Source: Casimicrobiaceae bacterium
GTDB taxonomy: Bacteria > Pseudomonadota > Gammaproteobacteria > Burkholderiales > Casimicrobiaceae
Length of the DNA stretch: 64,000 nucleotides
NCBI GenBank assembly: GCA_026646885.1
Contig: JAPKHK010000003.1
Location: 310,001-374,000 of the forward strand
Direction of reading: 5' to 3'
The notes under the pieces were generated by a model, which was not told where the DNA came from, did no database searches, and saw only the letters and a list, made by a program, of their open reading frames with translations. Below are positions 38,163 through 47,383 of the stretch, piece by piece. Positions within the stretch are counted from its first letter, which is position 1. The number at the start of each line of letters is the position of its first letter. The position numbers and the translations under genes were made by a program.

Positions 38163-40040
38163 CTACTTCTTCTTTTTCTTCTCTTCTTCCAGCGCCCGTT
38201 TGATGGCCGCCATGGGATCGTCGTCATCCGCGGCCGGTTTATCCGCCGCCGGGTTGGGCAGGCCGCCAGGCGCTTCACCGCCCTTGGGCGCTTCGGTCTT
38301 GCTGTCGCCCGCTTTCTTCTCGGGCGTCAGACCAAAGAGTTTGCTGGCATCCTCTTCTTTCTTGCCGTAGCCCTGGTCCTCCATCTCGATCTTGATGTCG
38401 TCTAGATTGACCTTGCTCCCCGCCCCGCTGTCGAGGCTGCCGAGCACGAGCTGGGGCCAAATGATCACCGCCGCGATCATTACGATCTGTATCACGATAA
38501 AGGCGATGGCTCCTTTATAAATCTGCAAGGTGGTCACCGCCGGGATCAGCTTCTTGGTCACCCGGTCGTTGTAATCGGTCTTGGCGGCAACGCTACGCAA
38601 GTAAAACAGCGCAAAACCGAAGGGTGGCGTGAGAAATGAGGTCTGCAAGTTGACGGCGATGATCACCCCGAACCAAATCAGCGCGTCCGAGCCCGGAGGC
38701 AGCAACGCGGGAAGCACCTTTTCGGCCACGGGTGCCAAAAGCGGCACGACGATGAAGGCAATCTCAAAAAAGTCGATGAACATGCCCAGCACGAACACCA
38801 GCAGGGTGACCACGATCAGGAAACCCATCGGGCCGCCGGGAATGCGGTCAAATAGATGCTCCACCCAGACATGGCCGTCCGCAGCGTTGAAGGTGAAGGA
38901 AAACACCGTCGAGCCGATCAGGATGAACATCACGAAACAGGCCAACTTGGTGGTGTTCTCCAGCGCCTGCTTGAGCAAGTCGAGCGACAGTTTGCCTTTG
39001 ACCAGAGCCATGATGAAAGCGCCCAAGGCCCCCATGGCGCCGCCCTCGGTGGGCGTTGCCAGACCCAGAAAGATCGTGCCCAGAACCAGAAAAATCAGAA
39101 TCAACGGCGGGATGAGCACGAAAGTCACGCGCTCGGAGAGCTTGGAAAGCAGGTTGAGCTTGAGTCCGCGGTTCAAGAGCGACAAGCCCAGGGCGGTGAA
39201 GGCCGCCACGGTCATCGACATGATGACGATTTCGTCGCCGGGTGCGGCGTTTTCGCGGCCCGTCCACGCCTTGAGGATGCCGTCGTGATACCTCGACCAA
39301 ACCCAGGCGGCCGCGGTGGCGATGCTCATCAGCACCACCAGTGAGCGATGCCCGCTGGCCCCGTTCGCCTCTTTGTAGATGCGCGCCTCGGGGGGCAGGG
39401 CCGGAACCCAGGAGGGCCGAAAAATAGCCACCAGGATTACGAAGCTCGCATAAAACCCGACCAAGAGCAGGCCGGGCACCAGAGCACCGGCATACATGTC
39501 GCCCACCGAACGCCCAAGTTGGTCGGCCATGACGATCAACACCAGCGAGGGTGGAATAGCCTGGGCCAACGTGCCCGAGGCGGTAATGACCCCGGTAGCG
39601 ACGGTGCGGTTATACCCGTAGCGCAACATGATGGGCAAAGAAATCAGACCCATGGAAATGACCGCGGCAGCCACCACGCCGGTGGTCGCCGCGAGCAAGG
39701 CACCCACGAAAACTACCGCCAGCGCCAGGCCACCGCGCACAGGGCCAAAGACCTGCCCCACCGTTTCCAGCAGATCCTCGGCAAGACCGCTGCGTTCCAG
39801 GATGATCCCCATGAAGGTGAAGAAAGGAATCGCCAACAGGGTATCGTTCTGCATGATGCCCTGGATGCGCAAGGGCAGAGCCTGAAAGAGCGAGGGCGGG
39901 AAAAGCCCCGCCTCCATGCCCACAAATCCGAACAGGAGACCTGTCGCGGCCAGGGCAAAAGCCACCGGGAAACCGGTGAGCAGAAAGGCCAGTAGCCCGC
40001 AAAAAAGCAGGGGCACGAAATTCTGCGCGACAAATTCCAT
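38163..40040 (-). CDS. TRAP transporter large permease (DctM family) with extra central segment and charged tail
   Basis: A 625-residue membrane protein, well over the roughly 430 residues of simple DctM. The N-terminal part has family stretches (ATTGVVAAAVISMGLISLP, SGTLAQAIPPSLVLIVMA) and the second half has ATPTEGGAMGALGAF and FFEIAFIVVPLLAPV. Between them, about 205-300, lies an added region with one or two extra membrane helices. The last 95 or so residues are a soluble, highly charged tail ending EEEKKKKK. Larger DctM forms are known, but the tail is striking. It overlaps dctQ by one base. Confidence 0.88.
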   Translation of the reverse strand: MEFVAQNFVPLLFCGLLAFLLTGFPVAFALAATGLLFGFVGMEAGLFPPSLFQALPLRIQGIMQNDTLLAIPFFTFMGIILERSGLAEDLLETVGQVFGPVRGGLALAVVFVGALLAATTGVVAAAVISMGLISLPIMLRYGYNRTVATGVITASGTLAQAIPPSLVLIVMADQLGRSVGDMYAGALVPGLLLVGFYASFVILVAIFRPSWVPALPPEARIYKEANGASGHRSLVVLMSIATAAAWVWSRYHDGILKAWTGRENAAPGDEIVIMSMTVAAFTALGLSLLNRGLKLNLLSKLSERVTFVLIPPLILIFLVLGTIFLGLATPTEGGAMGALGAFIMALVKGKLSLDLLKQALENTTKLACFVMFILIGSTVFSFTFNAADGHVWVEHLFDRIPGGPMGFLIVVTLLVFVLGMFIDFFEIAFIVVPLLAPVAEKVLPALLPPGSDALIWFGVIIAVNLQTSFLTPPFGFALFYLRSVAAKTDYNDRVTKKLIPAVTTLQIYKGAIAFIVIQIVMIAAVIIWPQLVLGSLDSGAGSKVNLDDIKIEMEDQGYGKKEEDASKLFGLTPEKKAGDSKTEAPKGGEAPGGLPNPAADKPAADDDDPMAAIKRALEEEKKKKK

Positions 40041-40717
40041 TAGCGCACCTCCTCTTTTACCTGGGAGGCGTGCACTTCGATCTCCTTCTCGATCTCGCTT
40101 TCATCAGGGTGACTGCCGTGTCCGTGCGAAACCACGTCGGGTCCGGCGCCAGTAAGAAAGGCAATCCGCTTGATCAACTCCGAGGCCGCCTGCAAAAGCA
40201 GCAAGGCCATGCCGGCCGGCACCATCAGATACACCGGCCAGCGGATGAGTCCTCCGGCGTTCTGCGACATCTCCCCGGTCGTCCAGGCGATCATGAACAA
40301 AGGCCAGGACAAGGTAATGAGGATGACACACAAGGGGCCCAGAAACACCACGATACCGATGATATCGATCCAATTACGGGTTTTGGCTGAAAGCTGATTG
40401 GAGAGAAAATCAATACGCACATGCGCATTCTTGAGAAACGCATAGCCCGCGCCCAGCAAAAACACCGCCGAGTACAAGTACCACTGAATCTCCAGAAAGG
40501 CGTTGGAGCCGATGTTAAAAGCCTTGCGCATGATGGCATTGCCGGCGCTGATCAACACCGCCGCCAGCACCAGCCACATCAGCACGCGACCCAAACGGTC
40601 GCTCAGGCCATCGATCAGCCGCGAAAAAGCAAGCAGTCCGCCCAAAGGATTCCCCCAGAAGTTACGGTCACGTTTACTGTGCGCCGAGTTTCTCGCTGTC
40701 AGCAGCAGGCGCACCAT
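40040..40717 (-). CDS. TRAP transporter small permease (DctQ family)
   Basis: A 225-residue membrane protein with four predicted helices (about 45-65, 80-100, 115-140, 160-180). FLEIQWYLYSAVFLLGAGYAF and HVRIDFLSNQLS are family hallmarks. The C-terminus is a His/Glu-rich cytoplasmic tail (SHGHGSHPDESEIEKEIE). The start is uncertain: the ATG at 40717 lacks a ribosome-binding site and lies within a few bases of the predicted transcription start, so translation may begin further in. It is translationally coupled to dctM by a one-base overlap. Confidence 0.82.
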   Translation of the reverse strand: MVRLLLTARNSAHSKRDRNFWGNPLGGLLAFSRLIDGLSDRLGRVLMWLVLAAVLISAGNAIMRKAFNIGSNAFLEIQWYLYSAVFLLGAGYAFLKNAHVRIDFLSNQLSAKTRNWIDIIGIVVFLGPLCVILITLSWPLFMIAWTTGEMSQNAGGLIRWPVYLMVPAGMALLLLQAASELIKRIAFLTGAGPDVVSHGHGSHPDESEIEKEIEVHASQVKEEVR

Positions 40718-40731
40718 GAACAAGATGCGCC

Positions 40732-40759
40732 ATTATTGCGCTGGAGCCTAATACGGCAA
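40732..40759 (-). promoter_or_regulatory. Predicted promoter of dctQM
   Basis: On the minus strand TTGCCG (40754-40759) and AATAAT (40732-40737) are spaced by 16 bases. The expected start point is near 40725, only a few bases from the first possible start codons of dctQ. Confidence 0.4.
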
Positions 40760-40804
40760 TCAGGATAAACCCCAACCGGGCGCGGAGCAACGGCCCTGGC
40801 GGGC

Positions 40805-42451
40805 TCAGTCGAGTTTGTCCACGGCGCTAAAAGCCGCCCAGATCCAGCCAGTCTCTCTTTCGATCAAGCGCGTGAGGTGAATGACAAAGCGCTTGGTGCC
40901 GGTGATGAGGTTGAGATCGAGTCCCTCCTTATAACGCGCTTCCGGCAGCACGAGACTGCGCTGGCTCGGCAGGCGGTTTTCCGGAAAAGCCGGCAAATAT
41001 AAGCCATAAAATGGACGCTGGGTGCCGTGCATGTCCGCGCTAAAAATGTCGATCACCGGGTCGCGCTCCTGAAGCATCACGCGGATGAATTTTCTGGCCA
41101 TCACCTCCAGGCCGTAGTAGGTCTCCTCGGCGCGGCTTCTCTGCACGCGCCGCACCACGCCAAGGGTCCAGGCGCGGTCGTTGACCTCCTGCCCCGCCAG
41201 CAGATCGCCCAGGCGGCAGATTGGGCTTCCCACCGGAGCACCCAAACGCTGCCCGGTCTGACTGGAATCGAGCAGGCGCCACATCACGCTGGGCAGCCGG
41301 CTCTCCTGCTTCTGGCCCGTCGACGTGCGCCCCGAAACATAGAGTTGCGTCACTTCTTCGTAGCTGTGCATGGCTCCGGCCTGCAGCGCCGCCCGATCGG
41401 CGCGCGTCATCTCGGCAATGGCACGACAGATCACCGGCAACCCCCCGACCACCCGCACGATTTGCGTGCCGTTGCGCCTTTCCGCGCGGGGCACCGGCGC
41501 CGAGGGCTCGGGTGAAAAAAGCGCGGCCATGCGCGCCAGCAAAAAATGCTGCTCGACCGAAGAAATCCCCCGCGGTTCGCCATTGATCGGCTCATCTTGC
41601 GCCAAGGCTTCCTGGATACGGCGATGCAAATGCCCGGTGTCGAGGCGTCCATAACGCTCTGCCCCGTGGTCCTTGGCTTGAGAGTCGGCGTAGCGCAGGC
41701 CTCCGAATCCCAACAGGTCGATCTCGAACGCGCCAGCCGCTTCACCTGGCGGCTCGATGACCAGACTTCGCGCCCAGTCGCCCAGCCGCTGGCTAATCCA
41801 TTCCATCTGCGGCGGTGTGAAGCTGCCGGTGTTGACTCGCGCGATCAGCAGAGCGCCGATGTATTCCTGCTCCACACTCATGCCGCGGCGTTCGCCGGGC
41901 AGGGGTTGGCGCACACGCTGGCGATCATAGAGCGCGGCGAGCTGATAGATCTCGTGGAGTTCCCGCCATTGCGCCGCGCTCCATCCGGCATAGCGAAACT
42001 GCCGCAGCTTCAGATCCAGGCGCATATGGAGCGCGTGGCGCGCCAGCAGCGCTGGAAACCAACCTGTCCAAGCGGGCTTGTTGATATTCTCCCGGGCGGC
42101 GCGCACGAGCCTCCCATAGGCTTTGAGGTAGGCCTGGCCCAAATCGTAGGCACTCGTCCAGAGGCGCCCTTCCAGATTGCCGCCACGTTGGCATTGGTCC
42201 ACGTATTCACCGACCAAGGTGGCAAGGAATCCCTGAAAGGCCGCATCGACGCGAAACAGGGCCCCGAGTTCACGCGGTGATGCGGGCTCGCGCGAGGCGG
42301 CAAAACCCAGCAGCACCTTGGTCAGTTCCGCCGCCAGGGCGAATCCGTCGCGCCGATCGAGGGTCGCCATCCACCTTTCGGCGGCGCGAACGCTGGACAG
42401 CGGATGCCCTCTGCCCAGCATCGCCTGCCACAGTCGCAGCAGCGGTTTCAT
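40805..42451 (-). CDS. Uncharacterised 548-residue protein, possible degenerate PilZ domain
   Basis: I do not recognise a named family. The protein is soluble, with no signal peptide or membrane helix. The first 300 residues are mostly helical and rich in Trp, Arg and Leu (DRRDGFALAAELTKVLLG; WTGWFPALLARHALHMRLDL). Around residue 395 the sequence WRLLDSSQTGQRLG fits the D-x-S-x-x-G half of a PilZ c-di-GMP site. A clear RxxxR partner is not seen in the expected place, so binding is doubtful. The gene follows pmbA by 29 bases on the same strand, so it is probably co-transcribed. The length, normal codon use and long clean frame make it a real gene. Confidence 0.75.
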   Translation of the reverse strand: MKPLLRLWQAMLGRGHPLSSVRAAERWMATLDRRDGFALAAELTKVLLGFAASREPASPRELGALFRVDAAFQGFLATLVGEYVDQCQRGGNLEGRLWTSAYDLGQAYLKAYGRLVRAARENINKPAWTGWFPALLARHALHMRLDLKLRQFRYAGWSAAQWRELHEIYQLAALYDRQRVRQPLPGERRGMSVEQEYIGALLIARVNTGSFTPPQMEWISQRLGDWARSLVIEPPGEAAGAFEIDLLGFGGLRYADSQAKDHGAERYGRLDTGHLHRRIQEALAQDEPINGEPRGISSVEQHFLLARMAALFSPEPSAPVPRAERRNGTQIVRVVGGLPVICRAIAEMTRADRAALQAGAMHSYEEVTQLYVSGRTSTGQKQESRLPSVMWRLLDSSQTGQRLGAPVGSPICRLGDLLAGQEVNDRAWTLGVVRRVQRSRAEETYYGLEVMARKFIRVMLQERDPVIDIFSADMHGTQRPFYGLYLPAFPENRLPSQRSLVLPEARYKEGLDLNLITGTKRFVIHLTRLIERETGWIWAAFSAVDKLD

Positions 42452-42480
42452 CGTCGTGGTGTCTCCCCGGACGCTCTGTT

Positions 42481-43827
42481 TCAGCTGCCTGCGACCATCA
42501 TGTTCTCAACCAAGATCGAGCCGCATTGGCGCGAGCCGCGGCGATCGACATCCTTGCCCACAGCGACGATGCGTTGGAAGATCTCCTGGAGCTTGCCGGC
42601 GATGGTGACCTCCTCCACGGCGTGCTGCACCGCGCCGTGCTCCACCCAGAAGCCCACCGCGCCGCGCGAGTAGTCGCCGGTAACCAAGTTGACTCCTTGG
42701 CCAAGCAGCTCGGTGACCACCAGGCCCCGACCCATGCGTTGGATGAGCGCCTCGAAGTCTTCGTCGCCGTGGCTGAGCAAAAGATTGTGCTGACCTCCAG
42801 CGTTGCCGGTGGTCTGGAGTCCGAGTTTTCGCGCCGAATAGCTGCCGAGAAAATAACCCTGGAACACTCCGCCGGCGACGACTTCGCGGGCCCGCGTCGC
42901 CACGCCTTCGTCATCAAAGGGCGCGCTGGCCGGTCCGCGCGGCAAGTGCGGCCGCTCGGAGATCTCGACTAGGGGCGAGAAGACCTGCTCACCCAGGCGA
43001 TCGAGCAAGAACGAGGCTTTGCGATACAAATTGCCGCCACTGGCCGCAGCCACGAAATGCCCGATCAGCGATGCGGCGACCGGCGCCTCGAACAATATGG
43101 GAACTTGGCGGGTACCCAGCTTGACCGCGTCCAGACGGCGCAGAGCGCGTTCCCCGGCCCGCCGCCCAACCGCCTCGGCGGGATCCAAATCAGCGGCAGC
43201 ACGCGCCGAGGTATACCAATGATCACGCTGCATCCCGGAATCGGCTTCCGCGATCACGGCACAGGCGATGCCGTGCCGGCTGCTGCGATAACCGCCGCAG
43301 AAGCCGGCCGAATTTGCGTAAACGAATTCGGCGTGGTGCGTCGAGACATTGGCCCCCTCACTGTTGTTGATACGGGGATCGACAGCAAGCGCCGCCGCCT
43401 CGCAGGCCCGCGCGCGCTCAATCGCTTCCTCGGCGGGCAAGGACCACGGAAAATACAGCTCGAGTTCAGGCCATACACGCGCCATGAGCGCCGCGTCCGC
43501 CAACCCGGCGCATGGGTCGGGCGCGGTAAAGCGGGCGATCGCCAGTGCCTTTTCCACCGCTGCGGCCAGAGCTGGCGCCGCGACATCGGCAGTGCTCACA
43601 TGGCCACGCGCCTGGCCCAGGTAGACAGTGATGCCCACGCCCTTGTCGCGGTTGTATTCGATGGTCTCGACCTGGCCAAGGCGAACCCCGACATTCTGGC
43701 CTACCGCCTGGGAGACTTCGGTTTCCGCCGCGGTGGCACCGGCGGCTTTGGCGCGGTCCAATACCTCGGCGGCGATTTGCTGCAACTGCTCGGTATCGAG
43801 CGGGAATCCGTCACCGTTCGCGGCCAT
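42481..43827 (-). CDS. pmbA: Metalloprotease PmbA (TldE)
   Basis: A 448-residue PmbA/TldE protein, the partner of TldD in a zinc protease that trims peptides such as microcin precursors and antitoxins. Family stretches are GVRLGQVETIEYNRDKGVGITVYLGQARGH, DPRINNSEGANVSTHHAEFVYANS and GNAGGQHNLLLSHGD. As expected for the E half, no HExxxH zinc motif is present; tldD is not in the window. It is divergent from darP, with about 60 bases between starts, an arrangement common in proteobacteria. Confidence 0.93.
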   Translation of the reverse strand: MAANGDGFPLDTEQLQQIAAEVLDRAKAAGATAAETEVSQAVGQNVGVRLGQVETIEYNRDKGVGITVYLGQARGHVSTADVAAPALAAAVEKALAIARFTAPDPCAGLADAALMARVWPELELYFPWSLPAEEAIERARACEAAALAVDPRINNSEGANVSTHHAEFVYANSAGFCGGYRSSRHGIACAVIAEADSGMQRDHWYTSARAAADLDPAEAVGRRAGERALRRLDAVKLGTRQVPILFEAPVAASLIGHFVAAASGGNLYRKASFLLDRLGEQVFSPLVEISERPHLPRGPASAPFDDEGVATRAREVVAGGVFQGYFLGSYSARKLGLQTTGNAGGQHNLLLSHGDEDFEALIQRMGRGLVVTELLGQGVNLVTGDYSRGAVGFWVEHGAVQHAVEEVTIAGKLQEIFQRIVAVGKDVDRRGSRQCGSILVENMMVAGS

Positions 43828-43888
43828 GGCGCATCATCGTTTTGGAGAGCGGGTTATCATAGCAGGAAGCACGCAAGGGTACGCGAAC

Positions 43889-44407
43889 TTGAACCACTCT
43901 TCCCCCGATGAAGCCGGCCTGCCGGATGACCAGCCGTCCAAGACCCGCCGCAAGCAAAAGATGCACGCACTGCAGGACTTGGGCGAAGCCCTGCTGCGCG
44001 TCGCTCCGGAGCGCTTGGCCCAGCTCGACCTCCCCGAGCGATTGCGCGATGCCTTGGCAGAGGCCGGGCGCATTACCAGCCGCGAGGCTCGACGCCGGCA
44101 GATGCAGTACCTGGGACGCTTGATGCGGGATGTCGATGCCGCACCGCTGCGCATGCGCTTGGAAGAATGGGCGCAAGGCCCTAGGCGTGATACCGCCGCC
44201 CTGCATCGGCTGGAAGCCTGGCGCGATCGCTTGCTGGCGGACCCCAAGGCACTCGACGAATTGTGCGCGGCGCACCCCGAAATCGACCGAACACATCTGC
44301 GGACGCTCATTCTCCGAGCCAGCGAAGAGCGCCAAACCAACCAGCCGCCGCGGCATTACCGGCAGCTCTTTCGGGAACTCAAATCTGCGCTGGAAGCCAG
44401 CTCATGA
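43889..44407 (+). CDS. darP: Ribosome maturation factor DarP (YjgA, DUF615)
   Basis: A 172-residue YjgA/DarP family protein, which binds late 50S ribosomal precursors. It has the typical beginning SKTRRKQKMHALQDLGEAL, the central LPERLRDALAEAGRITSREARRRQMQYLGRLMR, and the ending NQPPRHYRQLFRELKSAL. The start is a TTG at 43889 with AAGGG 9 bases upstream. An ATG at 43826 is in frame but would overlap the pmbA start and adds an uncharacteristic N-terminus. It is followed by mog 88 bases later. Confidence 0.9.
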   Translation: MNHSSPDEAGLPDDQPSKTRRKQKMHALQDLGEALLRVAPERLAQLDLPERLRDALAEAGRITSREARRRQMQYLGRLMRDVDAAPLRMRLEEWAQGPRRDTAALHRLEAWRDRLLADPKALDELCAAHPEIDRTHLRTLILRASEERQTNQPPRHYRQLFRELKSALEASS

Positions 44408-44495
44408 ACCCCGCAACATCCACAAAGCGCAGTCGCGCGGCGGCGAACCGTAGTCACCTCCTCCTGCGGGGAGGGGGCGGGGGGAGGGTATTTCG

Positions 44496-45041
44496 GTGAG
44501 CGACGAACTTCTCCTCGGCCTAGTGTCAGTTAGCGACCGCGCCAGCCTCGGCGTCTACCAGGACCTCGGCCTTCCCGGCCTCAAGGAATGGTTCGACGCC
44601 GCGCTGGCTACGCCCTGGCGGGCCGAAACACGCCTGATTCAGGACGATCAGGCAAGCATAGAACGCACCCTTATCGAACTCACCGACATCGTCGGCTGCC
44701 ACCTCGTACTCACCACCGGCGGCACTGGGCCTGCACCACGCGATGTGACGCCCGAGGCGACCCTTGCCGTGGCGCACAAGCTGCTCCCCGGCTTCGGCGA
44801 GCAAATGCGCGCGGTGAGCCTGAAGTATGTGCCCACCGCGATCCTTTCGCGCCAACTCGGAGTAACCCGCGGCCGCAGCCTCATCCTGAATCTGCCGGGC
44901 CAGCCCAAAGCGATCAAGGAGACTCTCGATGGCGTGTTTCCCGCGGTACCCTACTGTCTGGATTTGCTCGGCGGTCCCTATGTCGAAACCCGCGAAGCCG
45001 TTTGTCGGGCATTCCGCCCGAAATCAGCGAAGCGGCCGTAG
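44496..45041 (+). CDS. mog: Molybdopterin adenylyltransferase
   Basis: A 181-residue MogA-type enzyme that adenylates molybdopterin before molybdate insertion. LGLVSVSDRASLGVYQD and the active-site LVLTTGGTGPAPRDVTPEA are diagnostic, and LNLPGQPKAIKETLDGVFPAVPYCLDL matches the C-terminus. The start is GTG at 44496, after GGGGAGGG. It provides cofactor for molybdoenzymes such as the oxidoreductase at 53.4 kb. Its 3' end overlaps the convergent mtfA by 18 bases. Confidence 0.93.
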   Translation: MSDELLLGLVSVSDRASLGVYQDLGLPGLKEWFDAALATPWRAETRLIQDDQASIERTLIELTDIVGCHLVLTTGGTGPAPRDVTPEATLAVAHKLLPGFGEQMRAVSLKYVPTAILSRQLGVTRGRSLILNLPGQPKAIKETLDGVFPAVPYCLDLLGGPYVETREAVCRAFRPKSAKRP

Positions 45042-45809
45042 GCGCTGGGCTGGGTCCTGCCGGTAAAACGAGGCGAACTGCTCGTAGACCAGCGGGTATT
45101 CGTCCCGCAGCAGAAGCGGCGCGGCAAAGAAAACTTCCGATAGCACGGCGAAGAACTCACCCGGGCTTTCCGCGGCGTAGGGATCGATGGCGGTCATTTC
45201 CCCCTCGTCCACGCGCTGGCAGAAGTCTTGAAAGGCCTCGCCGAGGCTCTCCGCCCATACCGCGCGCGACATCGAGGCGGGAAGCGGCGGCATGCCATCG
45301 ACTTCACCATTGGCCATGTCCAATTTGTGCGCAAACTCGTGGATTACGAGGTTCATGCCGGCGGTCCGCCAGTCCGCGCTCGCCGCAACATCCGCCCAGG
45401 AGAGCAGCACTGGCCCGCCTTCCCACGCTTCGCCCGCCAGCGCTTCATTGCGGACATGCACGACCCCGGCCTCATCTTCGTACTCGTAACCCGGCACGAA
45501 TTCGTCGGGATAGACCACTACGTTCTCCCAACCTCGATACCACCCGAGGTCCAGCCCCAAGATCAGGATGCAAGCCTGAATTGCGATGACCACGCGCATC
45601 AGGGCAGTGACCTCGAACCCCTTGGCGCCGACGATCGCCTTCTCGCTCAGAAAGAGCGTGACGAGTTCCCGGAGCCGCACGATCTCCTGGGGCGTAAGAT
45701 CCTTCACGAATTCGAGCTGATCGAGGGCGTCTTGCCAAAGCGGGTCAGGCAGCGCCACTCTTTCCAGCGTGCGCTCGCGCTGCCAGCGCCGCCAGCGCTC
45801 GAACATCAA
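45024..45809 (-). CDS. mtfA: MtfA-family zinc peptidase
   Basis: A 261-residue MtfA (DUF980/M90) protein. In E. coli it is a zinc aminopeptidase that binds the repressor Mlc. The zinc motif HEFAHKLDMANGEVDGMP is intact, and the upstream FEVTALMRVVIAIQACILILGLDL and YPDEFVPGYEYEDEAGVVH are family stretches. No Mlc or glucose PTS gene is nearby. It overlaps rmuC by 4 bases (same strand), so the two are co-translated, and converges on mog. Confidence 0.9.
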   Translation of the reverse strand: MMFERWRRWQRERTLERVALPDPLWQDALDQLEFVKDLTPQEIVRLRELVTLFLSEKAIVGAKGFEVTALMRVVIAIQACILILGLDLGWYRGWENVVVYPDEFVPGYEYEDEAGVVHVRNEALAGEAWEGGPVLLSWADVAASADWRTAGMNLVIHEFAHKLDMANGEVDGMPPLPASMSRAVWAESLGEAFQDFCQRVDEGEMTAIDPYAAESPGEFFAVLSEVFFAAPLLLRDEYPLVYEQFASFYRQDPAQRLRPLR

Positions 45810-47191
45810 CCCTCCTCCTCCGGGGGTTCGAGCGCCGGCGATCCTCCCGCCTCCATGGCGAGTTCAGCGCGCTCGATCTGGCTGAAGCGCTGACTAATCT
45901 TCTGACTGGTGACCGCCACTTGCTCGGCATCTTCGTGGGCCTGGCGTATGTGCGTGGCCAAACGCTTCATGCGTTCGTCGAAGCGCCCGAACTCTTTGCC
46001 GAGCTTGCCCAGTTCGTCCTTGATGATGTGAATCTGCCGCCGTGTCTCGACATCGCGGAGCACGGCGCGGGCGGTGTTGAGCACCGCCATGAGGGTGGTC
46101 GGCGAGACCATCCAGACCCGTCGCCGCATCGCGTAATCGACCACTTCACCGTGATGGGCGTGCACTTCGGCGAAGACCGCTTCCGCCGGCAAAAAAAGCA
46201 CCGCGCCATCGGAGGTTTCACCTGGAATGATGTACTTGTCGGCGATGGCATCGATGTGGCTGCGCAAGTCCGCCCGGAAGGCCCGCAGCGCCTGGCTGCG
46301 TTCCACTTCGCTCGCCGCGCTGTCGCAGAGGCGCTGGAAATTCTCCAGCGGAAATTTGGCGTCGACCGCGACGGTCCCGGTCGGGGGCGGCAAATAGAGC
46401 AGGCAATCGGCGCGCACCCGGGAAGAAAGAGTCTGCTGGAAGGCATAACTGCCCGCCGGAAGGAGGTTTCGCACCAGCGCCTCGAGCTGGACCTCGCCAA
46501 AAGCACCGCGTGAGCGTTTGTCGCCGAGGAGTTCTTGCAGGCTGACGACGTTGCTGGTCAGGCCGTCGATTTTCTTTTGCGCTTCGTCGATGGTCGCCAG
46601 GCGCGCCATGACACTGACGAAAGTCTCGTTGGTCTTCTTGAAGCCCTCTTCCAGGCGCTCATTGACCTTGCCAGAAATCTGTTCGAGGCGGTTATCGACG
46701 TTGCGGCTCATGCCCTCGACACGCTCGGCGAGCTGCATGCTGATGGCCTTGAGCGTGTTCTGCAACAACTCCTGTTCTGCTCGGGCCTGCTCGGCCAAGC
46801 GCAGCAGCATCTGCTCGATTAGTTCGGCGCGCAGGGCGTCTTGGCGCTGCTGGAGACTATGGGCCAATTCTTTGAGGCGCTCTAGCGTCCCTTCCCGACT
46901 CGCGGTCAGTTCGCCGCTCACGGCACGTTCAAACGTGGCAAGGTTTTCTCGGGTGGCCGCCAGTTCGCGGCTCATCACCACCCCCAGACGCTCCGCCGCT
47001 TCCAGCTGGCTTCGCACCAGCCGCTCACCTTGGGTGGCTAGACCCTGGTGCAGGTCCGCAAGCATGGCACGGTGGCGCTCTTCCAGTCGGCGTTCCAGTT
47101 CGCGCCGGCCACTGGCCAGCATCCAGCCCAGCCCGATCAAAGCGACGAGCGCCGCAAGGACAGCTAACCCCGCCCAAGATTCGTTACCCAA
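45806..47191 (-). CDS. rmuC: DNA recombination protein RmuC
   Basis: A 461-residue RmuC protein, thought to limit inversion-type recombination. An N-terminal membrane helix (about 8-26) is followed by a long coiled coil (about 28-200, Glu/Arg/Leu-rich). The nuclease-like domain has KIDGLTSNVVSLQELLGDKRSRGAFGEVQL, VDAKFPLENFQRL (the D/K motif) and AEAVFAEVHAH. Length and order match the family. It is the first gene of a two-gene rmuC-mtfA unit, divergent from the sensor kinase gene. Confidence 0.93.
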   Translation of the reverse strand: MGNESWAGLAVLAALVALIGLGWMLASGRRELERRLEERHRAMLADLHQGLATQGERLVRSQLEAAERLGVVMSRELAATRENLATFERAVSGELTASREGTLERLKELAHSLQQRQDALRAELIEQMLLRLAEQARAEQELLQNTLKAISMQLAERVEGMSRNVDNRLEQISGKVNERLEEGFKKTNETFVSVMARLATIDEAQKKIDGLTSNVVSLQELLGDKRSRGAFGEVQLEALVRNLLPAGSYAFQQTLSSRVRADCLLYLPPPTGTVAVDAKFPLENFQRLCDSAASEVERSQALRAFRADLRSHIDAIADKYIIPGETSDGAVLFLPAEAVFAEVHAHHGEVVDYAMRRRVWMVSPTTLMAVLNTARAVLRDVETRRQIHIIKDELGKLGKEFGRFDERMKRLATHIRQAHEDAEQVAVTSQKISQRFSQIERAELAMEAGGSPALEPPEEEG

Positions 47192-47327
47192 ACGCGCCGC
47201 TCCCAGCCCTCGGTCCAGGTGGGCAGTTTAGCATTGCGCCGCATCGGTACATGGGGCATCGAGGTCTGCGTCCGGTCGCGCCGCTGGACGCCCTGCTCCC
47301 CGCACCGGGCTTTCTGTCCTGCGGCGC

Positions 47328-47356
47328 TTGCCCTAGACGGTGGACTGGCCTATGTT
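47328..47356 (+). promoter_or_regulatory. Predicted promoter of the LytS/AlgZ-type kinase gene
   Basis: TTGCCC (47328-47333) and TATGTT (47351-47356) are spaced by 17 bases, 27 bases upstream of the kinase ATG. Confidence 0.4.
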
Positions 47357-47383
47357 TGCGCCTATCCGTCCGCGGAGCCACCC

